Assembly (NCBI GenBank): GCA_029936315.1 | Contig: JAPYTD010000015.1 | Coordinates: forward strand, 16,339 to 49,536 | DNA: 33,198 nucleotides | Reading direction: 5' to 3' | DNA from: Planctomycetota bacterium | Lineage (GTDB): Bacteria > Planctomycetota > UBA1135 > UBA2386 | Shown here: positions 1-9,208 of the stretch, piece by piece | Numbering within the stretch: position 1 is the first letter of the stretch | How the letters are laid out: every line of letters begins with the position of its first letter | Program-made: the position numbers and the translations under genes | The notes under the pieces: model-generated | Seen by the model: the letters and a program-made list of their open reading frames with translations, nothing else | What the model was told of the DNA's origin: nothing | The model's database searches: none

Positions 1-336
1 AAACCCAACGGTGCCACCAAGCCCGCTACGCCCATTGTGTTCGTGACGGGAATCGCCCCGATCTTCAAGCGCGTCTGCACCGAGTGCCACAACGCCGTGG
101 ATTACGAGGGCGACCTCGACTTGACGAACAAGGAAGGCATCCTGTGCCTTGATCGCGAGGAGGAGGAGGAGCGCGTGCTTGTGCCCGGCAAGCCGGATGA
201 CAGCTACCTGCTAACGGTGTGTGAGTTTCCTTTGCACGACGAGGACCACATGCCGCCCGAAGACGAGCAGCAAATGACCAAGGAAGAGCTCGCTGCCTTG
301 CGACGCTGGATCCAGGAAGGCTGCAAGTTCGAGTAG
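1..336 (+). CDS. Planctomycete-type cytochrome c domain protein, C-terminal part (5' truncated by window)
   Basis: The reading frame is open from base 1, so the start lies outside the window; the first internal GTG is at 37. The visible ~111 residues carry a CTECH heme-attachment motif (CxxCH) and, about 50 residues later, the MPPEDE segment followed by a helix ending in LRRWIQEGC. This layout is typical of the planctomycete cytochrome c domain (PSCyt1/DUF-type), which is exported and binds heme covalently. Here it closes the protein, so the part outside the window may hold another domain, or the protein may be a small cytochrome. The TPR lipoprotein downstream on the same strand is ~265 bp away, so joint transcription is uncertain. 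The exact redox role cannot be told from this fragment. Confidence 0.85.
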   Translation, partial: KPNGATKPATPIVFVTGIAPIFKRVCTECHNAVDYEGDLDLTNKEGILCLDREEEEERVLVPGKPDDSYLLTVCEFPLHDEDHMPPEDEQQMTKEELAALRRWIQEGCKFE

Positions 337-600
337 TAGTCTCGCCGGCCGCTCCCGGCGAAGGCGCCGCACTGCCGAATCCGACGGGCCAGCCATTTGC
401 AGCGAAGCGCACCGGGGCAATGCTGCCGCCAGTTGGGTTCTGGGGCGGTGGCATCCCCGGCGTTACCTGGGGCTTGGGAGTGCTCTGCCCAACCGTCACG
501 ACGGCGAGTCCGCCTCCTGCTAGCAGAAGGCGCATCACTCCGATGACATGACATTCTGGGCCGATTGGTTGAGGGAACCGGGCTTGCACGAGACACTTCC

Positions 601-2337
601 TTGGTGCGTCTTTTCCCCGCTGCAGTGCTCGCCCTACTTGGTTCCTGTCACACCACGAAAGCAGTATCGACAAAACCGACACCTGAGGTGCCGGTTGTCG
701 TTGCCTGGCCGGCCGGAACCAGCTTCATCTCGACTGTGACAAAGAACCTGCCGGATCAGCCAAAGTGGCGCGCCGTGCCGGTGTGGTGGCAACACGCACT
801 CGGCCAGACGGAACGGTTCTCGAGCGCCTCACAGTCGCTGCTGCCCACCGAAGACTTGCCGCACATCGAGCTGACCGTCGAGCCGCGCGCCAACTCCCTG
901 ACCGTTACCCTCGTCGAAGGCAAACAACAGAAGGTGCTGACCACTGGCACGTATGCCCCGGACAGCGACACGCCCGATCTGCTGCTCGCGATCGATCACG
1001 TCGCGTGGTGCGCGCGGCTCGCGGTCGGCGAGCTTGCCAAGCAACCAATGCCGGTCGCAGCGATCACTTCCCCGATCGCCAACGTTGCCGTCGCGGTCCG
1101 AGACGCCACCGAGTTGCTGCACACTGGCGCCTTCGCGTCCGCACATCGCACGCTGCAGCGAGCTCGTCAGCGTGACGGTGGGTCGCCGTTTGTGCTCGAA
1201 CAACTGGCCGCGATCGAACTGCTGCGCGGCGATGCGGCGGCTGCCGAACGCATGGCGCACGAAGCGCTCGGTTACACGGAGCGAACCTCGGCAACGGTGC
1301 AGCATCGCCTGGCGCGCACACTGCTAATGGCACGTGCGGCGCTCGATCCAGCCAACGCCGCTGGGTTCGATCGACAACTGAGCACGCTGGCCAAAGTCGG
1401 CCGCCGCGAACGGCCGCACGATGAAGCACCCGTTTGGACCGCGGCTTTGGCACACAACTTCCTCGGCGAGTTTGCCGAAGCGCGGCCGTTGCTCGAGAAG
1501 TTGCTGCTGCGACAACCGGAGCGAGCGTTCGTTCCGTACCATCTCGGATGGGCATGTCTCGGCATGGGCGATGCTGGCGCGGCCGCAGATCATTTAGCCA
1601 ACGCAGCGATGCGGTTACCAGCCCCGTGGGTGCTCTTGCCCCGCGCCATTGCCCTGCACGAAGCCGACCGCATCGACGAACTCAACAGCCTGCTCCGAGC
1701 CGTACTCAGTGAGTATGGCCGCACAAGTCACGACTCGTTGACCCACCAGGTTCTACGCATGCAGGCCGCCAACGCGATCCTCGCTGGCAAGCCGCGTCTC
1801 GCCCAAAAGCTGCTGCTCGAAGACCTGCGCTGGCTGCAGAAGAACCCGCGGACCCTGACGCAACTTGCCGGTGAGTTCTCAGAAGAGGGTGCCTTGCTCG
1901 TACGCCTTGGCAGCGCCAAGGAACTGCCGATGCTGCTTGCCGCCATTCAGAAGCAACACACCGGTTCGATGGTTGCCGACGCGAGTGCGTATCTTGCGGG
2001 CATGCATCAACTCCAGACGACCGGCGTTCGCCCGGTGCTAATCGAACGCGCCCTCGGTCGCGACAACGCGTGGGCAGCCCTGCTCGCGGCCTTTGCCCAC
2101 GAACGACTCGGCGAAGTCGGAGATATGCAGAACGAACTTGCGCGCGCCTCAAGGCTATCGAGCTCGCCGATGACGAAAGCCTTGCTGGCCCGCAGCCTGC
2201 GCGCCGTCGGCAAGTTGCAGGAAGCCGACTTGCTGCACGACACGTTGCGCGCCGAGATGCGCACGCTACACCTACGGAAAGCCTGTCAGCACCCTGTGTT
2301 TGGCCCCGAGTTGGCCTACGCGTTCACGCTACGCTAA
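601..2337 (+). CDS. TPR-repeat lipoprotein, function unknown
   Basis: About 578 residues from the TTG at 601 (GTG at 604 is equally possible). I prefer these over the TTG at 565 because they place a short basic N-terminus directly before a hydrophobic stretch ending in the lipobox LGSC, so the protein is probably a lipoprotein. No strong ribosome-binding site helps decide. From about residue 150 the sequence is a series of alanine/leucine-rich helical pairs of the tetratricopeptide type, for example the segments around LLHTGAFASAHRTLQRA, LLRGDAAAAERMAHEAL and HLGWACLGMGDAGAAADHL. TPR proteins are scaffolds for protein contacts; no catalytic domain is visible. It converges with the GNAT gene, 53 bp away. 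Specific role unknown. Confidence 0.8.
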   Translation: MVRLFPAAVLALLGSCHTTKAVSTKPTPEVPVVVAWPAGTSFISTVTKNLPDQPKWRAVPVWWQHALGQTERFSSASQSLLPTEDLPHIELTVEPRANSLTVTLVEGKQQKVLTTGTYAPDSDTPDLLLAIDHVAWCARLAVGELAKQPMPVAAITSPIANVAVAVRDATELLHTGAFASAHRTLQRARQRDGGSPFVLEQLAAIELLRGDAAAAERMAHEALGYTERTSATVQHRLARTLLMARAALDPANAAGFDRQLSTLAKVGRRERPHDEAPVWTAALAHNFLGEFAEARPLLEKLLLRQPERAFVPYHLGWACLGMGDAGAAADHLANAAMRLPAPWVLLPRAIALHEADRIDELNSLLRAVLSEYGRTSHDSLTHQVLRMQAANAILAGKPRLAQKLLLEDLRWLQKNPRTLTQLAGEFSEEGALLVRLGSAKELPMLLAAIQKQHTGSMVADASAYLAGMHQLQTTGVRPVLIERALGRDNAWAALLAAFAHERLGEVGDMQNELARASRLSSSPMTKALLARSLRAVGKLQEADLLHDTLRAEMRTLHLRKACQHPVFGPELAYAFTLR

Positions 2338-2390
2338 GTAACGGCGCCAGGTTCTCTGTGCTAGGGCCACTGTGCCAGGCACCGTACTTG

Positions 2391-3245
2391 CTAGCCCTGC
2401 AAGAGCAGTCGACAGGTAGAGACCTCACGCATCCCGGCGCGCTCGTAGGCGGAGCGCGCTGCCCGGTTGTCTTCGGCGACGTGCAGGCACACCGGCAGCT
2501 TGGCCTGCGAGATGCACGTTGCGACCAGTTCGGTGCCGAGGCCACGCCCGCGCCGATCGGGAAACGTGAACACGCCTTCGATCACGGGACCACCCGGTCC
2601 ATCGCTGCCGTAGTCCAGCTTGCACCACAAGCCGCCCGTTGGTCCCAGGACGCGGGTGCTGCCCCCCTGCACGCGCTCGTCGATCATCTTGTAGAGCCAC
2701 CGTCGATCCACGCGGCTCGGCGCAATATTGAGGTCGCTAGCGTTGAGGGCCAGAGTGGCACGCGCCAAACGTTCTCGATCGAGCGGCAACGGCAAACGCA
2801 TATCCTCGCGCACCAGCTTGGCCGGCGCATCCGCAGCAACGCCCACGTAGTAGACTTGGTTACGGTGTGCAAGCGGGGTGCGCGGTAGGTTCTCGCCAAG
2901 AACGTCCACGATCGCCGACTCCCCCAGGACGATGCGCCAAGGCCAGCCGCAGGTCTTGATCAGTTCTGCAACACTGCGCTCTCGGCCCGCCACGCGTTCG
3001 TCGGTGATGACGACCAGATTGCCCCGGGGGCCAAACCAAGCGAGCCCACACGGTGTGCCGTCGAGGGAGAACAGCAGGCCATCGTGCAAACCCTCGGCCA
3101 AGGCGTTGTGTACGTAGACCCCATGCACCCCGGAGGCCTCGGCCAAGGCCAAGCCAACCGCGTCATTCTTGCTCAGCGGGTGAGCGTGCAATCCGACGAT
3201 GTTCTTCAAGTGCTCAAGATTCCAATGCCAACGACCGATCAGCAA
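2391..3245 (-). CDS. GNAT-family N-acetyltransferase with N-terminal extension
   Basis: The C-terminal third carries the acetyl-CoA binding signature of GNAT enzymes: VIEGVFTFPDRRGRGLGTEL (the R-R-G-R-G-L-G loop) followed by LHVAEDNRAARSAYERAGM, the usual motif B helix. The first ~170 residues form a separate domain resembling the DUF4081-type extension found before some GNAT domains. The enzyme presumably moves an acetyl group from acetyl-CoA to an amine; the acceptor cannot be inferred. The frame is open back to 3476, but that stretch overlaps the divergent small gene and reads as low-quality sequence, so I place the start at the TTG at 3245; TTG at 3209 is an alternative. There is no upstream cotranscribed neighbour on this strand. 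Confidence 0.78.
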   Translation of the reverse strand: MLIGRWHWNLEHLKNIVGLHAHPLSKNDAVGLALAEASGVHGVYVHNALAEGLHDGLLFSLDGTPCGLAWFGPRGNLVVITDERVAGRERSVAELIKTCGWPWRIVLGESAIVDVLGENLPRTPLAHRNQVYYVGVAADAPAKLVREDMRLPLPLDRERLARATLALNASDLNIAPSRVDRRWLYKMIDERVQGGSTRVLGPTGGLWCKLDYGSDGPGGPVIEGVFTFPDRRGRGLGTELVATCISQAKLPVCLHVAEDNRAARSAYERAGMREVSTCRLLLQG

Positions 3246-3273
3246 CTCAGTTCTGTTGCTGAATAGGAGCCAC

Positions 3274-3609
3274 TTGGACACATACGACTTTCTAGCCGAT
3301 CCCCGCACGCTGACGATGGCCGAGCGCCACGCAGCTCGCGACCAATACGACCGCGACCAAGCCGACTGGCTGACCAAGCTACGCAGTCTCGCCGAACCAC
3401 CCAAGCCGGACGATGATTTCCCCGCGTTCCTGTTGGCGACCCAGCCGTTCGCGGACCTCGCCCGCAAGCTGATCAAAATCGATTCCCGTCAGCAACTGAC
3501 GGTCGAAATCGCCGACGAACTCGACTGGTTCCTGCGAGTATTCGCCGACTACCTGCGCACCGAAGACGGCGAAGAGGTCTTCCCGGAAACGCCGCACGTG
3601 ATCTGTTAG
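3274..3609 (+). CDS. Small hypothetical protein, acidic, ~111 aa
   Basis: I do not recognise the family. The TTG at 3274 is preceded by AGGAG at 3265-3269 with a 4-nt spacer, which makes it a better start than the in-frame codons upstream at 3199; the first ATG is at 3316. The protein is soluble, charged and helical, rich in Asp and Arg, with no signal peptide, membrane segment or cysteine cluster. The segment ELDWFLRVFADYLRTEDGEE looks like an amphipathic helix followed by an acidic turn. It is divergent from the GNAT gene and converges with the HIT gene 34 bp away, so it seems to be a single-gene transcript. Confidence 0.6.
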   Translation: MDTYDFLADPRTLTMAERHAARDQYDRDQADWLTKLRSLAEPPKPDDDFPAFLLATQPFADLARKLIKIDSRQQLTVEIADELDWFLRVFADYLRTEDGEEVFPETPHVIC

Positions 3610-3643
3610 GCCCGGGATTGCTGGCCCCCACGGCCCACACCCG

Positions 3644-4042
3644 TCAGCTGACACCGTTTGCACGCAACCGCAGCGCCATCGCTTCCATCTCGGCTCGCGA
3701 CAGCGGCTCGCCATCGAGTCCGGCGACCTGACCCGGCGCATCGGTCGGGATCAAGTGCACGTGTGCATGCCGCACAGCCCAGCCGATGACCTGCACGCAG
3801 ACCCGCTCGCACGGTAGCTGCTGGCGCATGCGACGTGACAGTCGGTGCACGAATTGCCACAGCGCCGCGTGCTCAGCTTCGGTCAGATCGGCCACGGAGT
3901 CCGCGACACGGCTCGTCACGACGACAGTATGGCCTGGCCGAACCGGACGGTTCGCAAGGAACGCAACGTGGTTTGCGTCGCGCTCAATCTCATGCACCGC
4001 GCGGCTGCCGTTGACGATGTCTTCCAGGGTGGCATGGGTCAT
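3644..4042 (-). CDS. HIT-family (histidine triad) nucleotide-binding protein
   Basis: A 132-residue protein with the histidine triad HAHVHLIP around residue 100, where the middle His is the nucleophile attacking the alpha-phosphate in nucleotide hydrolases and transferases of this family. PVRPGHTVVVTSR near residue 35 is the usual conserved strand-turn before the active site. The N-terminal CxxC zinc motif of many HIT proteins is absent, and the start is shorter than in HinT-type members. The expected reaction is hydrolysis of adenosine 5'-phosphoramidate or dinucleoside polyphosphates in the cytoplasm; the substrate is not determinable here. It begins 14 bp after the DUF255 protein gene on the same strand, so the two are probably cotranscribed. 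Confidence 0.88.
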   Translation of the reverse strand: MTHATLEDIVNGSRAVHEIERDANHVAFLANRPVRPGHTVVVTSRVADSVADLTEAEHAALWQFVHRLSRRMRQQLPCERVCVQVIGWAVRHAHVHLIPTDAPGQVAGLDGEPLSRAEMEAMALRLRANGVS

Positions 4043-4056
4043 AGCTTGCCTATTCG

Positions 4057-6222
<2,166 letters not shown>

Positions 6223-6323
6223 CGACCCATCGTCGCCTGCCGAGGGACAATGCGCGAGCCCTTCCCGGCGAGACCTGGCCTGCGAGGCCTTTCCTGATGG
6301 CGTCCGTCGGGTACCCTTCCTCC

Positions 6324-6833
6324 ATGCGGACTACTTGGTTCCTGGTCCTGACTCTCAGCCTCTCTGCGTGCGGCGGAGGTGGTGGTGGCGGAGCTGCTGT
6401 ACCGCCCGTCGCGGCTGCTGCGCGCCTGCTTGCCGAAGCGATCGAAATTGGCCCGGCGGTGACCGTGGCCGACGTCACGGTGTCGCTGGCCAAGCAACCG
6501 GAAGCGGCGCCAGCATTGCTCGAGGCGCACATCGAATTGCCGCCCGAGCTGAGCCTTCCCAATCAGGACCGTCTGACCGCAGCTGCACCGCTGGTCACAC
6601 TGGACGGCAACTTCGTCGACGGACGTTTCGTTGTCATCTGTGGCGACGCCAGCAACCAAAACGCCGTGGTCCTGCCAAACGGCGAACTGTTTCGCCTGCG
6701 CGTGACGCCAACCCTGCCGCGCAAACCCGGCTCCTACACGATCACCTTGCGCAACCTGCGGGCGGCAACGAGTGACGGCAGCAACGTGCCACTTGAGTCC
6801 GAGACGGTGTCGGTCTCTGTGACGATCCTCTAG
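6324..6833 (+). CDS. Cohesin-like small lipoprotein
   Basis: 169 residues from the ATG at 6324, chosen over upstream in-frame starts because it places a clean signal peptide (basic MRTT, hydrophobic core) ending in the lipobox LSAC, followed by seven glycines as a flexible linker after the lipidated Cys. The mature part is a beta-rich domain. Its last third, with FRLRVTP then [19 protein letters not shown] and a final VSVSVTI strand, resembles the end of type I cohesin-like domains. This assignment is by eye and moderate. Cohesin-like domains on lipoproteins usually mediate protein binding at the cell surface. It ends 8 bp before the convergent SRPBCC gene. Confidence 0.75.
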   Translation: MRTTWFLVLTLSLSACGGGGGGGAAVPPVAAAARLLAEAIEIGPAVTVADVTVSLAKQPEAAPALLEAHIELPPELSLPNQDRLTAAAPLVTLDGNFVDGRFVVICGDASNQNAVVLPNGELFRLRVTPTLPRKPGSYTITLRNLRAATSDGSNVPLESETVSVSVTIL

Positions 6834-6841
6834 CGCTCGCG

Positions 6842-7468
6842 CTACTTTGGCGGCGTGTCGCCATTGCTGGCAGCAGCCTTGTCTCCAGCCTTGTCTCCAG
6901 CCTTGTCATCCGCGCGGCGAATGTTCTCTTCCATGCCCGCCAGGCTCGAGCGCTGCACTTGCTGCACTTTGACCTGCAGCGCGCCGAACCAGTTGCTCCA
7001 ACGCTGCACCAGGTTGTCGAGTTTGCCATTCTCAATCCACGTGACCTTGGTCGACTCGTCGGTTTGTTGCCACTCGATCGAGCCGGTGAACTCGCCACCA
7101 AAGCTCCTTCCCTCGGGCCCATACTTGTAGCTGATGGCGTAGTCGACCCCGGCATCGTCGACGCGTGTCAACCTTACGGTCGCAACACCCATAGGGCCGC
7201 GCCAGGTCGCGAGTTGGTCGACCGTGCCTTGAGCGCCTTCGACCTCGCGTGTCGTCGGGTTACCGAGCCGGAAGTCGAGTGCCGACCATTCCGACCACTC
7301 AGAGAGATGGGTGACCATGCCCGCCACCCGTTCCGCCGTGGCCCGAATCGTTCGTGTGGTCTTCACCTGCCAGCTGTCGGCCAGCACCAGGCCAACCAGC
7401 AGGAAGACCAGCACACTGCCGGCCAAAGCCAGCACAACGGTCCGCAGCACGTATTTGGTGTTCAACAT
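6842..7468 (-). CDS. SRPBCC / polyketide-cyclase-like protein with N-terminal membrane anchor
   Basis: 208 residues from the ATG at 7468. The frame is open much further upstream, but that part is shadow sequence. Residues ~7-30 form one hydrophobic helix, followed by an SRPBCC (START-like) domain: TIRATAERVAGMVTHLSEWSEWSAL is the typical first helix-turn, followed by antiparallel strands including GEFTGSIEWQQTDESTKVTW. Proteins of this type bind hydrophobic ligands or act in stress responses; no ligand can be named. The C-terminus is a charged tail with the tandem GDKAGDKAGDKA, encoded by a 12-bp repeat, which looks unstructured. The gene converges with the cohesin-like lipoprotein. Confidence 0.82.
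   Translation of the reverse strand: MLNTKYVLRTVVLALAGSVLVFLLVGLVLADSWQVKTTRTIRATAERVAGMVTHLSEWSEWSALDFRLGNPTTREVEGAQGTVDQLATWRGPMGVATVRLTRVDDAGVDYAISYKYGPEGRSFGGEFTGSIEWQQTDESTKVTWIENGKLDNLVQRWSNWFGALQVKVQQVQRSSLAGMEENIRRADDKAGDKAGDKAAASNGDTPPK
6875..6907. repeat. 12-bp tandem repeat (about 2.75 copies) inside a coding region
   Basis: The unit AGCCTTGTCTCC is repeated head to tail and encodes the Asp-Lys-Ala-Gly repeats at the C-terminus of the SRPBCC-like protein on the minus strand. A 12-bp unit keeps the frame, so copy number can change without breaking the gene. Confidence 0.9.
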
Positions 7469-7496
7469 TGGCGGCGAACAGCGTAGCGAGCAGTGC

Positions 7497-7660
7497 CTAC
7501 CGACCCAACAACAGCGGCGTGAAGTAGCGGTAGTAGACTTCGAGACTGAGCACACACATGGCCGTCGTGTAGCTGCGATCCCGGCGGGAATCCCCCGCTT
7601 CTTCGGCGTAAACGTCAATCGGCGGGAATGAGCCGTCTTTGGCCTGGGCAGCCCTCCATG
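7497..7660 (-). pseudogene. C-terminal remnant of a prenyltransferase/squalene-cyclase-repeat gene
   Basis: On the minus strand the last ~50 codons before the TAG at 7497-7499 read AKDGSFPPIDVYAEEAGD followed by RDRSYTTAMCVLSLEVYYRY. This matches the way planctomycete prenyltransferase-repeat (squalene-hopene-cyclase-like) proteins end: a DGS turn, then a final YTTAM...LEVYYRY helix. Upstream the frame stays open to 7811 but the sequence no longer resembles the family, and it runs into the start of the glycoside hydrolase gene on the other strand. The rest of a ~350-residue domain is missing. I read this as the surviving tail of a deleted gene. A related intact gene lies at 28790-29980. It could instead be a short expressed peptide, which is less likely. 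Confidence 0.6.
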
Positions 7661-7756
7661 CGGGCGCCACGGTACAACGGAAACATCGTGACCGCGGTTG
7701 TAGGCGACAGGCGTTGAACCCGGCATGATACGGATCCAGGTCCTCACTGTTTGCCA

Positions 7757-9067
7757 ATGATTCGACCTCATTGCTGGTTGTTGTTCGCGTGCCTGTCGCT
7801 GACATTCGCATGCTCGACCCGTATTGAGGCGCAAGAACGCTCCGTCAGAAGCTCCGCAGAATCCTCCAGGGAATCCTCCAAACGGGCCGGTCCCTTGGCT
7901 GGCAACAACCGGCATCATCAGGTACCAACCGAGTTTCGGGGTGCCTGGGTGGCGACCGTCAACAATATCGACTTCCCGTCGCGCCCCGGTCTGCCGGTCG
8001 CCCAGCTGCGCCGCGAGGTGGATGCGATCGTCGCCCGAGCCGTGGAATTGCGGCTCAATGCATTGATCTTCCAGGTGCGGCCAGCCGCCGACGCGTTCTA
8101 TTTGTCGCCGCTCGAACCTTGGTCCGAATGGTTGACGGGCAAGCAGGGCAAGGCCCCCGCCGGCAACTTCGACCCGCTGACCTACCTGATCGGGCGCTGC
8201 CACCGCCACGGCTTGCAGTTGCACGCCTGGTTCAACCCGTTCCGCTGCTCGCATCCGGGCGGCAAGTCAGCGCCGCACAAGAAGCACGTGCGGTTGCGAG
8301 CACCGAGATTGGTGGTGCGCTACGGCAAGTACCATTGGATGGACCCCGGCCACCCAACGGCTCGCAAGTGGTCGCTCGCGGTCATCCAAGATGTCGTGCG
8401 TCGCTACGACATTGATGGCGTGCACATCGACGACTACTTCTATCCGTATCCCGAAGCGGGTCGACCATTCCCGGATGACAAGACCTTCAAGGCCTACCGC
8501 GCGACCGGCGGCCGGCTGAAGCGCGCCGATTGGCGGCGCAGCAACATCGACACGTTTGTCGAACAACTGTACAGGATCGTGCACGCGGACAAGCCGTGGG
8601 TCATGGTCGGCATCAGTCCCTTCGGCATCGCGCAACCGGGTGTACCCAAGGGCATTCAAGCGGGGCTTGACCAGTACCGAGCACTCTACGCCGACGTGCC
8701 AAAGTGGCTGCGCAACGGCTGGCTCGATTACCTGGCGCCACAACTGTATTGGCCGATCGACCAGAAGCCGCAAGCGTTCGAGGTCCTGCTCGACTACTGG
8801 CACCAACAGAACCCAAAGGGCCGCGCAATCTGGCCCGGACTCTACACGTCCAAGATTCGCGACGGCGCTGCTCGCATCCGGGCGACGGAGCTTCGCGATG
8901 AGATCCGGTTGGTGCGCCGCAAGGACGCGGTGATGCCCGGCCACATCCACTTCAGCTTCAAGGCGCTACGTGGCGACCATGCGCTGGTCGGACGACAATT
9001 GCGGCGGGATGTGTATGCCAAGCGGGCGGCTGTGCCCGAATTGCCTTGGCTGCCGAAACGGCGGTAG
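7757..9067 (+). CDS. Glycoside-hydrolase-like family 10 (GHL10/DUF187, YngK-like) exported protein
   Basis: 436 residues from the ATG at 7757. A signal peptide covers roughly residues 1-26, probably cut near the Ala before QERS; a short Ser-rich linker follows. The catalytic TIM-barrel domain begins at EFRGAWVATVNNIDFPSRPG, the family's typical first strand, and continues with FQVRPAADAFYLSPLEPWSEW, LQLHAWFNPFRC, then DIDGVHIDDYFYPYP, which contains the acidic pair expected at the active site. Later come VMVGISPFGI and LDYLAPQLYWPI. The family is thought to act on polysaccharides, and its Bacillus member YngK is poorly characterised; the substrate is not deducible. It overlaps antisense the upstream part of the frame holding the prenyltransferase remnant. 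Confidence 0.9.
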   Translation: MIRPHCWLLFACLSLTFACSTRIEAQERSVRSSAESSRESSKRAGPLAGNNRHHQVPTEFRGAWVATVNNIDFPSRPGLPVAQLRREVDAIVARAVELRLNALIFQVRPAADAFYLSPLEPWSEWLTGKQGKAPAGNFDPLTYLIGRCHRHGLQLHAWFNPFRCSHPGGKSAPHKKHVRLRAPRLVVRYGKYHWMDPGHPTARKWSLAVIQDVVRRYDIDGVHIDDYFYPYPEAGRPFPDDKTFKAYRATGGRLKRADWRRSNIDTFVEQLYRIVHADKPWVMVGISPFGIAQPGVPKGIQAGLDQYRALYADVPKWLRNGWLDYLAPQLYWPIDQKPQAFEVLLDYWHQQNPKGRAIWPGLYTSKIRDGAARIRATELRDEIRLVRRKDAVMPGHIHFSFKALRGDHALVGRQLRRDVYAKRAAVPELPWLPKRR

Positions 9068-9072
9068 CGGCC

Positions 9073-9201
9073 CTACTTGCCGGGTTCTTTCTTCACGGGC
9101 TCTTTCTTCACAGGTCCCTTCTCCACAGGCTTCTTGCCAGCGGAAGCGCAGCACCCGGGGAAGACGCATTCGGGTGGGCTAGTTCCCGAGCCTGAGAGGT
9201 C
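9073..9201 (-). other. Open reading segment without start codon, Pro-Val-Lys-Glu repeats; possible gene remnant
   Basis: On the minus strand an open frame of 42 codons runs from a TGA at 9204-9202 to a TAG at 9073. It reads through SPPECVFPGCCASAGKK and then PVEKGPVKKEPVKKEPGK. No ATG, GTG or TTG precedes the cysteine part. The lysine/glutamate/proline tail resembles disordered C-termini, and the PGCC segment is reminiscent of a lipobox, but there is no hydrophobic stretch before it. It directly follows the kinase fusion gene on the same strand. It is either the tail of a decayed small lipoprotein or chance. Confidence 0.25.
9085..9129. repeat. 15-bp imperfect tandem repeat, 3 copies
   Basis: On the minus strand three consecutive 15-base units (CCTGTGGAGAAGGGA, CCTGTGAAGAAAGAG, CCCGTGAAGAAAGAA) encode Pro-Val-(Glu/Lys)-Lys-(Gly/Glu). 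They lie inside the startless open segment downstream of the kinase fusion gene. The changes fall partly at third codon positions, which hints that the stretch was once coding. Confidence 0.75.
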
Positions 9202-9208
9202 TCACAGC

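Noticed and set aside
65..535. Minus-strand frame starting MRLLLAGGGLAVVTVG, signal-like with a Pro/Gly-rich region
   Set aside because: The second half is plain antisense of the cytochrome c coding region and no ending fits the intergenic part. The signal-like start may be chance in GC-rich DNA.
7469..8254. Upstream extension of the SRPBCC-like protein to 470 residues
   Set aside because: The extension overlaps the glycoside hydrolase gene in antisense and has no recognisable domain; the ATG at 7468 directly precedes a membrane helix.
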